This document shows positions 24,801 to 39,800 of a DNA stretch of 64,000 bases, piece by piece. The notes under the pieces are model-generated. The model saw only the letters and a program-made list of their open reading frames with translations. It did no database searches and was not told where the DNA came from. Source of the stretch: Phlebotomus papatasi (taxonomy: Eukaryota; Arthropoda; Insecta; Diptera; Psychodidae); NCBI RefSeq assembly GCF_024763615.1, contig NC_077222.1, positions 102,023,417-102,087,416 on the forward strand. Direction: 5' to 3'. Both the position numbers and the translations under genes were made by a program. The stretch's first letter is position 1. The number at the start of each line of letters is the position of its first letter.

Positions 24801-27800
24801 ATATTTTGGAGTTTTTCCTGCACAAGTGTAGGGAATTTGCTTCAATATGGACATAAATGTCTCTAGTCTGTAGAGTAGAGGCCATAAAAGAAATGGAATG
24901 AAAAGCAAGTTTTTTTTGCACCTTGAACTTCCTCTTTATAGTTTTGCTTGCAAAAAAAAAAAAATGAAATGGTAGAAAGAAAATAAATGTTGTATTGTTA
25001 GGTGCCTCGAGTGTTGAACTCTTCAATCGCACCTGCGATGAGGCAAAAGATTGGATGAATGAGAAGATGATGCAGCTGGATGCTGCTGAATGGGGTCGTG
25101 ACTTGAAGACAGTTCAAGCTCTTCAGCGACGTCATCAGAATCTTGAGCGCGAATTGGCGCCAATTCAGGAGAAAGTTAATCGTGTCAACCTGTTGGCCAA
25201 TTCGGTCAAGAGCTCCTATCCCACGGAGCGCGCTAACGTGACTCAGCGTCAGAATGAGATTCAGGAGATCTGGAAGAATGTCCAGAATAAGGCCAATGAA
25301 CGTCGGGCACGCCTCGAGAATGCCGTTGGGCAGCAGATTTTTGAGAATAGCAGCAAGAATCTGCTGTCGTGGGTGGAGGAGACAAATGCTGTCCTCAATG
25401 CTGACATTATTGCCAAAGATGTGGAAACGGCTAAGAATCTGCAGAAGAGCCATATGGATTTGGGTGATGAGATTCGGGCGAAAGATGATGAATTCAATGA
25501 GGTTATTGGCCTGGGAACACAATTGTTGCAGCGCAATCCCAAATTGGAGTTGGGCGAGATGATTGAGAATTTGCAACAAGCTCAGGCCAATATTCACGAG
25601 ATGTGGCCAGAAAAGAAGAAATTCCTGGAGCATTGTTTGGAATTGCAGGTGTTCAATCGTGAAGCGGATAAAATTGACGCAACCACGAAGAGTCACGAGG
25701 CATTTATTGAGCAGAAAGAGTTGGGAACGTCACTGGATGAGGTTGATGCAATCCTCAAGAGACATGCAGATTTTGAGAATACCCTGGAGGCTCAGAATAA
25801 GATCCTCAGGGGATTCAATGACAAGGCCAATAGGTTGATTGCCAATGAGCATTATGCGGCGGAGTACATCGATGAGAGGCGCAATCAGGTCCTGGAACGG
25901 AGGCAGGCTGTCAGGGAAGCAGCACAGCGCAGGAAGTTTGATTTGCAGGCTTCCAAGGGATTCCAGCAATTTGCAGCTGAAGTCGAAGATCTCGATACTT
26001 GGCTCAATGAGAAGATTAAGATTGCCGGGGATCAGAACTACAAGGACCTGTCCAATCTGCCCAGGAAGATCCAGAAGCACACGGCTTTTGAGAGGGAACT
26101 GAGAGCCAATGAGGGACAATTGAGGAACATCAATAAGGTTAGTTTATTAATTGATTTTTTTTCAGTTCTTTTTGAATTTACAGTCGAGTTCCTCAAATTT
26201 GAACGACGGTTGAATTCAAAATGTAAAATTTGAGGTTATATTAAGAAAGTTTTGCGTGGAGTCTGAATTATTGCACTATTTTTCTCCGATGTTTCTGCAA
26301 TATTATCAAATGAAATATTCTCTAAAGTTATTTTTCTGTGCATTTCACATGAATTCTGTTACATTTTTGAAAATATTGTTCAAATTTGAGGATCTCTACT
26401 GTACTCTTAAAAGTTGTTTAACAAGGTTATGTTATAAAATGTGAGGTTATGTTGTTTATATTCCATTTTTTTTGTAATAAATCCTTGAGACTTTCTTAAA
26501 AGTTCCAAAAGTTTTATATTTCCCAAAAGATAGCTTAATAATTTTAATCAATTGATTTAACAAGAAGATTATGTTCTAAAATGTGAGGTTATGTTGGTTA
26601 TGTTATATTTTTTTGTGATCTTTGAAAGAGTCCTAAAAGAGTGCTCAAGAGTCCGAAAACTTATATATTTTTCAAACAAATTTTAAAAAAACATACTTTG
26701 AATTTTGATCATTTATTTAAAAATAGGGTTATATTTTAAAATTTAAGGTTATGTTGGTTGTTTCCCAAATTTTTGCGATAAATTCTTGAATTTTTTTTAG
26801 TCTGAAGACTTTTATGTTTAAAAAAAGGACCGCTTAATAATTTGGATCTCAATAATTATTTGATCAAGAGGGTTACGTTTCAAAATGTGAGGTTATGTTG
26901 GGTGTTTTAAATATTTTTTGTTTGTGATGAATCTTTAAAACTTTCCTAAAAGTGAAAAGTTTTATATTTCCTAAACCATCGCCTAATAATTTGGATTTTT
27001 ATTATTGATTTAACAAAAATATTATGTTTCAAAATTTGAGGTTATGTTAGTCAGTCCATATTTTTTACAATAAATCCTTCAAATTTTGTTAAAAGTCCGC
27101 GATTTTTTATGCTTCCCAAAGTGTTGCCTAATAATTTGGATTTTGATCATTGGTGTAACAAGAATCTTAAATTTAAAAATGTAAGGTTGTGTTTGATCTA
27201 ACCTCACATCGAGCACTTCCAACGGAAACGAGAATTTTTCAGGTTTAATATTTTACTGCAAAATTCAAAAGAACTATCACTATTTCCCCACAAAAAATTC
27301 CCCAACGGGTACCTAGGGAAAGATAGGGGGAGGCCAAATAACAAAGCTGAATTGACATGTAGCGCAACTTCCTAGGAAATTTTCACCACCTTAGGGGAGA
27401 AGTTCCCTTAGACTCTCCTTGAGAAATCCCCGATAACATGGCACAGAAAAGCGGGGATTTTTCTTAACGAAATCCCAGGGAACTTCCCTAGAATGATGAG
27501 GAAAACTGAGAGAATCTTCCCAGTGATATCCCCGTAAACTTCCCTGAAGAAGTGAGGGGCCGAAAAAACTAGGGACTTTTCTCAAAGAACCCTGGAAGCT
27601 CTTCGGGAAAGATCGAAAAAGTTTCAGAACAATTCACAGGGACAACCTTTAAAAAAAACTACTAAAAATCCCATTTTTTTCTTTTCGGTTCTTTTTTTAA
27701 TAGTTTCGTCTGTAATTCTTTTTCTTTTATAGTAAGGTGGGGTAACTGGATCGTTTTCCGTAGAGTGCTACTTAAATGCTGGTTTTTGGACTGATGAAAT

Positions 27801-30800
27801 TCTTTTTTACTCTTCTAAATCCATAGAATTATTCACTGTTTCATTCAGAAACATAATATAAAAAAATATCAGAAATATTAATGAAAATTTATAAAATAAT
27901 GATAATACTGAAATAAGTCAGCATGCACTAACTGGGTCGCCTTTTCGCTAATTGGATCAAACGGTCTTTTAATTGGATCACTCAATTTACAAGCATATTA
28001 AAAAGAGAAAATAATTTTTTATTACATTTTTACAATTTTTATTGGATTATTTTGTTTAATAATTAATGTGAACGGCAATCTTTTGTGTAATATCAGTTTT
28101 ATGAACAACCATTGGAGGAACAAGTTGGCCTGTAGCAGACACCATGAAGAGTGTTATTTATAAAATATTATTATTTCATGAAAATCAATTTACTCACTTT
28201 GTAGGGGAATGATTGCACTTCACTTTTAATTAAACATTTGGATTTAAAATACTTTAAAATACAAGGAAGGAACAATAAATGTTTTCAATCAACCAACTGT
28301 CATTAGCGAAAATATCGCTGCTAGAAAATTTTTAGTGAAGAACCCAACTGGCAGAAGATTGAAAAGAGTCGATTACACTCACTTATTTAATGGATAAAAA
28401 TATTATTTTTGCGTTTTTTTTAAGTTGAATAGTTATATTATGTTACTGTAGTGACTATATTAAAGAAATAAAAATAAAAATATTATTTTGAGTGGATTTT
28501 ATCTAGTTAGCGTAGTCGTAACGACCCACATAGCGAAGCGCCCGGATTAGCGCACTTGACAGTATACCCCTCAAGCGTTTGAATTTGGAAGACTCTACTG
28601 TGAACCCTTTAAGGGCGATTGGAACACCCGTGCACTTGTTTAATTTAATGTTGTTGAATTTCAAGTTGTTGAATTTGGAGTTGTTGAATTTAAAAATTGT
28701 TGAATTTTTGTGTGTAATCTCTAAAACTGTTGAATTTTCATTTCATTTCGTTTATTTTAGTTATTTTTGCCTTTTTGGACATTTGTAATGTTTTTTTTTC
28801 CTGAACTTGGAATCCTCCCTAATTCGAGATAATTACATCTGATTCTTGGATCTTAACGATATACGTATTATGCATATAAATATTTGATGTTCTATATGAC
28901 TTTTGCCCAATGAAAAGCATCTCGACTGAAGTATATGTCTTAAATGGAAATTCAACAATTTTTACACAACTTTTGTTTAAAAATTCAACAACTTTTGTAT
29001 GAAAATTCAACAAATTTTGTTTAAAAGTTCAACAACTTTGGTTGAAATACACAAGGCTTCACACTATAATAGTGTGAAATATTATGATCAAACTATAATA
29101 ATAGTGTTAATTTTTGATCATGTGATAAAAAATACCATAAAGTTGTGTATTTTTTCACACTATAATAATGTGAAAAACTATAATCATACTATAATAGTGG
29201 TATAATTTTTAGAATTTTTCAACAGTTTTAAATTACAAAACATTTGTTGAAAATTTTTTATGACTATAATAGTGAGAAATTTTACACAGATCGCAATTAA
29301 ATTATTAATTTATCCGATTTCACACTATTATAGTGTTAAAATTTTACACATTTTCCAATTAAACAACGTTGTTGAAAATTTTTCAACTAATTTTAAATGT
29401 AATTTTCAATCACGTGACAATAAATTACCAAATTATTGTGCAGTTTTTAAACATTTTTAAATTAATTAAAATGGTCGATTTTGCACTATTATAGTACTCT
29501 GAAAAAAATGTTTTGTCAAATTAACAAGAAAAGTTTGTTAAAAGAATGTTTTTCTATACACAATATGGAAAAGTTTTGTCAAATCAGCGGCCAACTGGAT
29601 CTTGTTAAAAGTTTGTCAAAAGGATGTTTTTTTTAATATAAAATGCAAGGAAAAGTTTTGTTAAATTGGTAAATAACATCCTTTTAAGAAAATTTCAACA
29701 AAATCGATTTGTTCCTTTAACAAGACCTTTAACAAGATAGTGCCTAAAGTTCAAGATGACTGCCTCTATCGGTCGCTTTTTGTAAAAGGCGTCATTCTGT
29801 TTAATTCTCTTCCGAGTGATTGCCGTATTTCTGCGGCTGCTATTCGTAATTTCTATCTTCAGCCTGGATCCTAGAAGCAATTAATTTGTTTGTTTCTTGA
29901 ACTTCCTTAATTCTGAATTCTTGTCATTCTCTATTTTTTTATGCTCCTCTTTTTTCTGATTTTTTTTAATTATCACAATTGTAAAAGGGATGACCGTATT
30001 ATTGTGATTAAATAAAGTAATAATAATAAAAAGACATTTTTTCAGAGTAGTAAAATTTTACACATTTTTTTTACTGTGGGCGTGGGCTGTCAAAACCTTC
30101 TTTTTTCTAAATGTTTTTAGCGTTTTTAGGTTAGATTCAACATAACCTCACATACAATTTTGACATAACCTCAATATAACCTTCAATTCAATTCCTTTTT
30201 TGCATGAAATAAATTAAATGTTTCTTAGGACGCCGAAGCCCTGATTGCGACAAAGAACAATGTCGATCGTGTCGAGGAGATGGTCAGTGGCTTGAATAAG
30301 AAATGGAAGGACCTCATTGCTCTTTCTGGCGACAAAGGGCGTCGGCTTGAGCAGGCAGCTGCTCAGAGAGATCACAATCGCAGCATTCAGGATGCCAAGG
30401 ATAAGTTGAAGGATCTGGAGAATGGTCTGCAGAGTGATGACGTTGGCCATGATCTCAGAAGCTGCAGGGATTTGCTGAAGAGGCATGAGATCATTGAGAC
30501 GGACATTATTATGTGGGAGCAGAAGATTTATGAATTGGTGACTTCGAGTGAAGAAATGGCCCATGAGGGTCACTTCGATGCTCGGAATATTCAGAAGGAG
30601 ACTAAGAATATTCAGAAGAATATTCGGGATTTGAAGGTGCCGATGGAGAAGAGGAAGCAGGCATTGGAGGAGAGTTTGAAGTATCATAAATTTGGATTTG
30701 AGTTGGATACTGAGCTGCAGTGGATAAATGAGAGATTGCCGACGGCTAAGTCAGAGGCTCTTGGGCAGAATCTGCATCAGGCTCAGAGTATGTACAAGAA

Positions 30801-33800
30801 GCACAGGAAATTGGAGTCTGAGATTGAGGGACATCAACCGATGATTACAAAAGCGTTGACTTTTGGGGAGGCTTTGATTGAGCAGAAGCATCCGGAGAGT
30901 AAGAAGGTTGAGGAGTTGTGTGAGCATTTGAAGGATTCGTGGGAGAGTTTGTTGGCAGAAGCTGCCGGGAGGACGAAGAGGCTGGAGATTTCACTGAAGA
31001 CGCAGCAGTATCTGTTTGAGGCGAGTGACATTGAGACGTGGCTGGGCGAGAGGAATAATCTGCTGAGGTCTGATGACTATGGCAGGGATCGTGAGTCTGC
31101 CACGAAGCTTCTGACGAAGCATAAAGCACTCGAGTTGGAATTGGATACGTATTCGGGAATTGTTTCCGAGATGAGTCACACTGCAGCTGCCATGGTGGCG
31201 GCAAAGTATCCGGATAGCAAGGTGATTGCGTCCAAGCAGCAAATGATTGAGTCCATGCTGAAGTCTCTGCAGAAATTGGCCGGGCAGAGGCAAGTGAAAT
31301 TCATGGAGAGTCTCTATCGCTACGAGTACTTCCTGGAGGCCAATGAACTGGAACAGTGGATCAATGAGCAGGAACAGGCAGTGTCATCTGATGACTATGG
31401 TCAGGATTATGAGCATTTGCAGGAACTTCAGAATAAATTTGATGATTTGAAGCATCACATTGAATCCGGAACGGATCGATATAAACAGTGCATTGAGTCC
31501 GGAAGGAAGCTCCTGAACAATGAATCACCCTATTCGGCTGCCATTGAGAAGCGTCAGGAGGAGCTAGATGTGGCCTGGAAGAGTTTGCTGAATTCTGTGC
31601 TAGAGCGAGAGCAGAAACTAGCCGGAGCTGGAGAGATTCATCGATTCCATCGAGATGTAGCTGAAGCTCTCTTCCGGATTCAGGATAAAAATGCCAGTTT
31701 GTCCTCGGAACTCGGAAAGGATCTCAATTCGGCACTGTCTCTGATCAGGCGACATGAGGGCTTTGAGAATGATCTGGTAGCCCTAGAAGCTCAATTGCAG
31801 GTCCTCGTGGAGGATTCAGTGCGTCTCCAGACCAAGTATCCTTCCAATGCTGAAGCAATTGCTCAGCAGCAGCAAAATGTCATTGAATCCTGGAATGTTC
31901 TCAAAGAGAAATCTTCCCTAAGGAATGATCAACTAGCAGCGAGTTATGATCTTCAGAGTTTCCTGGCTCAGGCCAGAGATCTCCTGCTCTGGGCGTCCAA
32001 TCTTCGGGCTGCACTGCAAGCTGAGGAGCATGTTAGTGATGCAGCAGGAGCTACGGCCCTGAAGATCCAGCATGATGCCATCTACGGAGAAATTGAAGCC
32101 AGGGAAGAGAAGTTCCGGGAACTCAATGAATTGAGTGACTCAATGGTCCAGACTGGCCACTATGCAGCTGCAGAAGTCGAGGACAAGTGCCTGATCCTCC
32201 TAGACGAACGACAAAAACTCCATACGGCCTGGAACAAGAAGAAAATCCTCCTGGAGCAAAAGATTGATCTGTTCTGCTTCCTGCGCGATGCAAAGCAAAT
32301 AGACAATATTTGCTGCTCCCAGGAAGCCACCCTCTCAACATCGGACTTTGGGAACACAATTGAGGAAGTGGAGAATCAGATCAAGAAGCACGAAGCTTTC
32401 GAGAAACTCATCCAAACCCAGGATGAAAAAGTAGCCCTCCTTCAGAGTCACGGAAGGAAGCTAGTGGAACAGAATCACTACGATTCAGCCAATATCCAAA
32501 AAGTTCTCAAAGATGTAGTCGATCACAGAATGAAAGTCGTCAATCTCTGTGCAATCCGGAAGCAGAAGTTAATTGATGCACTGCTCTATGCTCAATTTGT
32601 CAGTGATTGCGCCGAAGCTGAAGCCTGGATCAGTGAAAAGCTAAAAAAAATGGAAGTTGATGATAGTTACACGGACGTAACTAGCCTCGAAGACAAGATC
32701 AAAAAACTACAGAAGCATCAATCCTTCCAGGCTGAGGTCGCAGCAAATGAGCAGAGAATCAAAGAGATTCAGGACAAAGGGGATCGTCTGATCAAGAAGA
32801 AGCACGAATCTTCAGAAGAAATCAAACAAGCCGTCAGGAATGTTCTCAAATACTGGAATCAACTCCTGGACGAGCTCTCCAAACGCGGAAGGGGCTTAGA
32901 GGAAGCTCAGGATATCCTAGAGTTCAACAATCACCTTGACAAATTAGAAGCCTGGATCAGGGACAAGGAACTGATGGTGAATGCCGGAGATACAGGAAGG
33001 GACTTGGAGCACTGTATGGCACTGAGGAGGAAACTAGATGATGTGGATTCAGACATGAGAGTTGATGATCAACGCATTAAGAACATCAACGTTCTCACGG
33101 ATAAATTGCTGAGTCAGGGACCGAAGGAGGTGAAGAATGTTGAACAGAGACGTGATAATCTCAACAGCAAGTGGAAGGCTCTTCAAGGGGCACTAAATGC
33201 TTACAGGTGAGTCATTTGACATCATTTGCATTTTGTTTTTCAGCCTTGGCACTTGATGAATAACACACAGATGCTATTCTATCAAACTTATGATTCATTC
33301 ATAAAGAGAACCTTAAAACTTTTTGAGGTTATATTGGGCCATAGGGCTTCCTTGCGAGCAATTTTCATTAAATTTTTTTTTTAAAGGGAATCGGGTGCAG
33401 TACTTTAAGTGGATTAGTCAAAATTCTGCCAAAAATACATTTTTTGACGAAAACTACCCCCAAGTGTAATTGCCATAACCTCAAAATTTTTATAACCTAA
33501 AAATAAGCCGGTTAGAAACATTTAAGAAAACAATACATTTGAAGAATTGTCACAATGACACATTTGTGTCATTGTGGGTAGGATCATCCAATTTTTTTTC
33601 TTAAAAAAAATTCAATTTTTGATGAAATTTTCGCAAAAATTTGCAGAGGCCTTAACCTCAAAATGTTTATAACCTAAAGGCCTCTAGACGCTAGGATCAA
33701 CTCTTGAAAAAAATGCTTTTTTAAGAAAATTTTCCGTATCATTGTGAGAAGAAACGTCATTTTTGAAATGCAAATTTTATTAAAAATTGATCAAAAATGT

Positions 33801-36800
33801 GCAGAGATCTTAACCTCAAAATTTGTTATAACCCGAGGACCTCTACACAGTAGAGGAAATTTCTTAATAAAATGCTTTTGAAAAGAAAATTTCCCGTATC
33901 ATTGTGGGCGGAAAAGTTCAATTTTTAATGTATGTTTTGATGAAAATTGCTCAAAATCATATAGAGGCCATAACCCTAATTTTTTTTATAACCTAAAAGT
34001 CTATAATCGTCTATAAAAGTCTATAACCTATAGTCTATAAACTATCTCTTTTTTTAAAGAAATGCTTTTTTAAGAGAAATGCCGTACTATTGTTGGCAGG
34101 AACATCATTTTTTTTAATGCAAGTTTTAATTCATTTTCATTTTTTAATGCAAGTTTTTTTTAATGCAAGTTTTAATGAAAATAGTTCAAAACTGTGTAAA
34201 GGTCATAACCTCAATTTTTTATAACCTAAAAACATCTGCACACTAGGAGCAACTTCTGAAAAAAAAAAATGCTTTTTAAAAAAAAAATTCCCGTATTATT
34301 GTGGGCAGGAACATCCAAATCTTTTAAAAAATGCAATTCTTGACGAAAATTGATCAAAAATGTGCAGAGGCCATAACCTCGAAATTTGTTATAACTTAAA
34401 GGCCTCTACACATTAGGAGCATTTTCTTTAAATTAAAAATGGTTTTTAAAGAAAATTTCCCATATCATTGTGTGTAGAAAGTCCAATCTTTTAGAAACGT
34501 AATTTTTGATAAAAATTGCTCAGAATTGTAGAGGCCATAACCTCAAAATTTTTATAACCTAAAAGCCTCTGCACACTAGGAAATTTTTTTTAAAAGACTG
34601 CTTTTCTAAAAAAAAATCTCATATCATTGTGGGCAGAAATGTTCAATATTTTTTTTTCAAATGCAAGTTTTGATAAAAATTGCTCAAACTCATGTAAAGG
34701 CCATTACCTTAAGATTTTTTATAACCTAAAGGCCTCTGTACACTAGGAGCAACTTTTGAAAAAAAAAAAGTTTTTTAAAGAAAATTTCTCGCATCATTGT
34801 GGACAGGATCATCCAATTTTTTTTTAAATGCAATTTTTTATGAAATTTTTCTCAAAAATTTGCAGAGGCCTTAACCTCAAAATGTTTATAACCTAAAGGC
34901 CTTTACACTCCAAGAGATTTTTTTTCAAATGCTTTTGTAAAGAAAATTTACCGTATTATTGTGGATTGGTATGTCCATTTTTTAAATGCAAGTTTTAATG
35001 AAAATTGCTCAAAATGTGTAGGAGCCACAACCTCAAAATTTTACATAACCTAAAGACCTCTTACACACTAGGAACAATTTCTTAAAAAATATTTTTAAAG
35101 AAAGTTTCCCGTATCATTGTGGATAGGATCATCCTAATTTTTTATGAAATTTCCAAAAATGTCCAAACATTTTTATAACCTAAAGAAGGGCATTTTAGCG
35201 GATTTGTCCAATAAATATTGGTATCATGGGACTTCCCACAGCCCTCAAATATTCCATTTAAATCCTTTTATCCTTATTTTATTTATTTTTTTTTAATTTT
35301 ATTAATGCCAAAAGAAAGTTATAATAAAAACAGAAATAAAAGAGGTTAGGTGGAGTGCACTTAATAGATAATTCGTAATTATTTCCAGAGCTTTAAACTT
35401 TCAGACAACATTTAACACTGATAGGGTAAAATGGGGTAATTTGGAACCATTTCCAATTCGGAACGTTTGAGATTTCTTCTTTTACGCTAAGGGAGACCGC
35501 GGCAGAATTAGCAAGGTTGAATTAGAAAATTGAAGGGTTTTTATTTCTAATTTTGATTTTATGTAGATTTTTTTTAACGTTTGAAGCGGTTTTAAGTAGA
35601 AAATTTATTTAAAAGGGGTGGTAAAGCTTTACAGGCTTTACAAAGAGCTCGAATTCGTCTCTTGGATGGTATACCTCAAAAGTACTTTTGCATCATTTAC
35701 CGCTTACCGGTTCTCAACCGATTGGAACCGATTAATAAATCACTCAAAAGATCCCCCAAAGCAAAGCCCTCAAAATATTTCAAAATAGTTAATCACTAAT
35801 GAACCGGTTCATAACCGATTGCAATCATTTTAGACTTGTCAGGAAGTCCACTTGTATTTTTTTCCTTTCAAAATGTTTTAAATGATCAGTGGTTGAATTT
35901 AATCTTCAATAGCTGCTAATTTTCCAAGGGAACGAGGGAAACCAGAAATGTTGTCTCATTTTGTAATTTAATTATTTTTAAAGTTTTTTTTTTGGTTATG
36001 TTTCAATATAACCTCTTTTTCATGACAATTTTCTACTTCAAACAAGAAAAAATTACCTTTAGAATGTGAAATTGGCAGGTCTGATCCTTCAGAGGAAATC
36101 TTTGCACAGTCGGTTAATTTAGGTCGTAATTAGAAGATCATTTTATAACTTGCAGGGAGAGTAATTAGTAAATTAGAGGTTAGGTTTCCTATTCCGGTTG
36201 TGCTGAAAATTAATAGTACTGTCAAGACTTTTGGCGTTCAAAATCGCTTCTTTGTCGCCAATTCGAATTGATGGTATCAACAAGTCTATCTCTTAGGTTA
36301 GGTTCACGTCGACTTTTTACGCATTGTTGGGTCATTTATTCTAATATTCTTAAAAGAATGTGAATGTTGATAAATATTTAAATTAGCTACAAAAAATACA
36401 GCTATCGTTTAAAGTTGCCAGAATCGATAGTCAATACTATCGATAAGAAGTTATCATGTTACCACAGGATTTTTTATTTCCAACCGAGAAGAAGTTAGGT
36501 TATGTCGACTCTTTCTACAGGTTACTTTCAACGCTTGTTGTGTAAAATGTGAGAAATGTTTATAAAAAATAACTAACCTCTTATTAATTAATAAATATTT
36601 CTCACATTTTACAAAACAAGCGTTAGAAGTAGCCTGTAGAAAAAGTCGACATAACCTAACTTGTTCTCGGTTGGAAATGAAAAATCCTGAAGTGATATGA
36701 TAACTTCTTTTCGATAGTATTGACTGTCGACTATGGAAAATTTAAGTTTCGTATTACTTCGATGAAAATTTGTAATTTTTTAGATTTATCCAGAAAGTTA

Positions 36801-39800
36801 GGTTATGCTTTTTTGTTTTACATAACCTATCTTTTCAATATAGGGGAGACCGGGGTACCTATAGCCAGGGGTAGAATTAGTCAGTGGATTTTTCTCGTTT
36901 TTCTTAAAATGTACATCGAGCAATGTGTTTTTTAATGAAAGTAGGAACACATCCCCATATTTCCAGAAATATTTGTAAGTCTGATCCTATTGACTTACAT
37001 AAACAACTGTATATTTTAACATGTAACATGGGTATATTTTAGAAGCATTTTTATAAAATGGGTATAAAATTGTAATTTTGATGTTACAATTTTTGGACCA
37101 GCATTTGGTTTTCTGAGTTTCTAGTCAAGATTTCATAGTTTTACCTCGTTTCTGGTTTAATAAACCTAATTAAAAAATATTTTTCACTTGGATAATAATT
37201 ATCCAATTTTTTATATAAGATGATAAACACTGAAACAGCCCTCGGGGCAGTTGTAGCCACTATTCCGTGGCCGGATAAAACTATCAATGATTTTTCACTA
37301 ATACATGGATAAATGTTAGACGAAAAAGTACTATTGATATTCCAAGCAATATTGCCATTTGGATGAGCAATTTATCAAAGAGATTTTTTTCAGGATGTTT
37401 GCAACAATTTTGCCGCAATTACAAGAATGTTATAAAAAAGCGGCTAAAGGCCTTTTTCTTTAGGTTTAAGTGACATATTTAGCATCAGTGGGCTTCAGTG
37501 TATCAAGCGAAACAATATTTGGTATCTCCAGTTTAAAATTTCGTCTAGAAAACTGGTGGCTATTAGCACCCCAAAAGTGGCTATATCTTCCCAGGCCGGG
37601 GCACGTGTAGCCAATTTGTCATACTTTTTTTATTATTCTCTCTAGAAAAAGTCAAGGATTTTAGAGCTTTGAACTATACTGATTCATATAGCCAATATAC
37701 TAATGCTACTTATGAAATATAAAAACATTAGACAAACCTTATCATTTTTTCACCAATCACGCGGAAAAAAAAAGCTTCATTTGCTGGCTAATTCTACCCC
37801 TATCTCCCCTAACCTATTTTTTGGGAAATCTCATTTTATTTTGTTGTTTTCTCTATGTTTATGATATCTTCACAGAAAATGTTTCTATTTCTTTAACTTT
37901 AGTAAAAGTTAGGGGAGACCGGGGTAGAATTAGTCAGGATTAAAATCAGTCAGAATTTTCAATAAACAAATATTTAATCAACTTAAGCAGAAGTGCTCGT
38001 CATGGCCATTTTTCACAATTCACAGAGGAATAATTGCATATGCTGGGTGATCTTACTCTAGTCTCCCCTATCTCTAATTTTCACACTCGGCCTCTAATTA
38101 TTTTATTTGATTGGGTAGAAAATTGCTGGAGGGAGCCTATGAGATTCATGTCTTCAATCGCGATGTCAATGACACTTCCGAGAGGATCAATGAGAAAGCC
38201 CTGGCCATGAATCTGGCCGATGTTGGGCGAGATTTGAATGCCGTTGAGGGTCTGCAGAGGAAGCAGGAAGCCCTGGAGCGCGATATGACGGCAATTGAGC
38301 AGAAACTTGGGGATCATGGAAAGGAAGCTACTCTGCTGATCCATACGTATCCTCAGAGGAAGGATGACATCCAGGCTAAATTGGAGGAGGTTCATGAGAA
38401 CTGGAAGGGACTCCAGGGAGCGACGGAGAGAAAGAGGGATCTCCTGCAGAATGCGTACATTTTGCACAAATATGCGGCTGATGTGAGGGAATATGAGGAT
38501 TGGGTGAATGATATCATGAAGAAGATGGATTCAGCTCCAAGTCCAGCCACAATTGATGAGGCTGAGGTACAGTTGGAGCTGCACCAGGAGCGAAAGGCGG
38601 AAATTGATGGAAGGGACGAGGCATTCCTGAAGCTGCAGAAACACGGGAAGGAATTGGTTCGTTTGGAGGAGGCCAAGAATATCAAGATGATTGATGTATC
38701 GAGGAATCTGGAGACTCTGGAGAGTTTGCATGGGAAGTTGCACAAGGCTTGGCAGAATCGAGCTGATCAACTCAAAGCAACCCATCAGATCCTTCTGTTC
38801 AAGGCTCAAGCGGATCAAATTGACAGATGGCTGAGGAATAAGGAAGCTTTCCTGAACAATGATGACCTCGGGGATTCCTTCACGTCGGTGGATCTCCTGA
38901 TCAAGAAACACGAGGCTTTTGAGAAACTCCTGAACAGCAATCAAATTGACGACCTCAAAGACTTTGCTGCGGCTGTAAAGTCCTCCAAGGGCATCGATCA
39001 GAGGGTCATTGAGCAGAGACTCGAGGAAATTGAGGCAAGATATGCCAAACTCCTGGCTTCCAGTGCAGAAAGGAAGTTCCGGCTGCAGCAATCGCTGCAG
39101 TATCAAGAGTTCCTCCGGAAACTGTACGAAGTGGAAAAGTGGCTGCATCAGAAGATGCAAGTGGCTCTGGATGAAAATTACCGAGAAGTTAGCAATCTTC
39201 AGAGCAAGATTCAGAAGCAGACAGCCTTCGAGTCAGAGCTCAATGCCAATGTTCACAGGATAAATGCGGCAATGAAGGAGGGAGAGAAGTTAATCGACGA
39301 GAAACACTACGCCAGTGAAGAGATCCTAGCTCATTTGGAATTCCTAGAGACGGAATGGGCAAAACTTCAGGAGTTGTCCAGGGAGAAGAAAGAGAGACTG
39401 GCTCAGGCCTACGATGCACTGATCTTCGACAGGAGCATCACGGAATTCAACAAATGGATGGATGAAGTTGAGTCTCATCTGTCCTCGGAGGATTACGGAA
39501 AGGATCTGGCTTCCGTGAACAATCTACTGAAGAAACACGAGATGCTAGAAGCCGATGTAGCTCATCATGCAGAAACCTGCGAGAGCATGAAGAAGACCAA
39601 TGAAGAATTCCTCAGGATTAATCACTTTATGCAGGAGGAAATTCATGATAAGGTAAGGATATTTTTTTTAACAGAAAAAAAACTTTGTGGGGAGAAATAT
39701 TTTATTACATTTTAATGAAAAATGATCTTTCTTCGTCGTTCAAGGCCGTTTCTAACCTAAAAACGTTCCTAACCTCAAAATAAAGGACACTTGAACATTA

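Larger units (their letters stand above)
26138..30228 (+). other. kst: kst intron 6 (4.1 kb)
   Basis: Contains a 148-bp tandem array (26210-27200), an unannotated stretch with repeated CTTCCCT/GGGAAG wording (27290-27640), a TAAGGTGGGGTAACTGGATC repeat (27732-28010), small palindromes (28620-29500) and a truncated retrotransposon (29690-30032). Confidence 0.65.

Noticed and set aside
24998..25696. 232-residue antisense open frame opposite kst exon 6
   Set aside because: It is the mirror of a heptad-rich spectrin coding exon. Glu/Leu/Gln codon bias keeps the antisense frame open. Leu/Ile-rich product without domain features.
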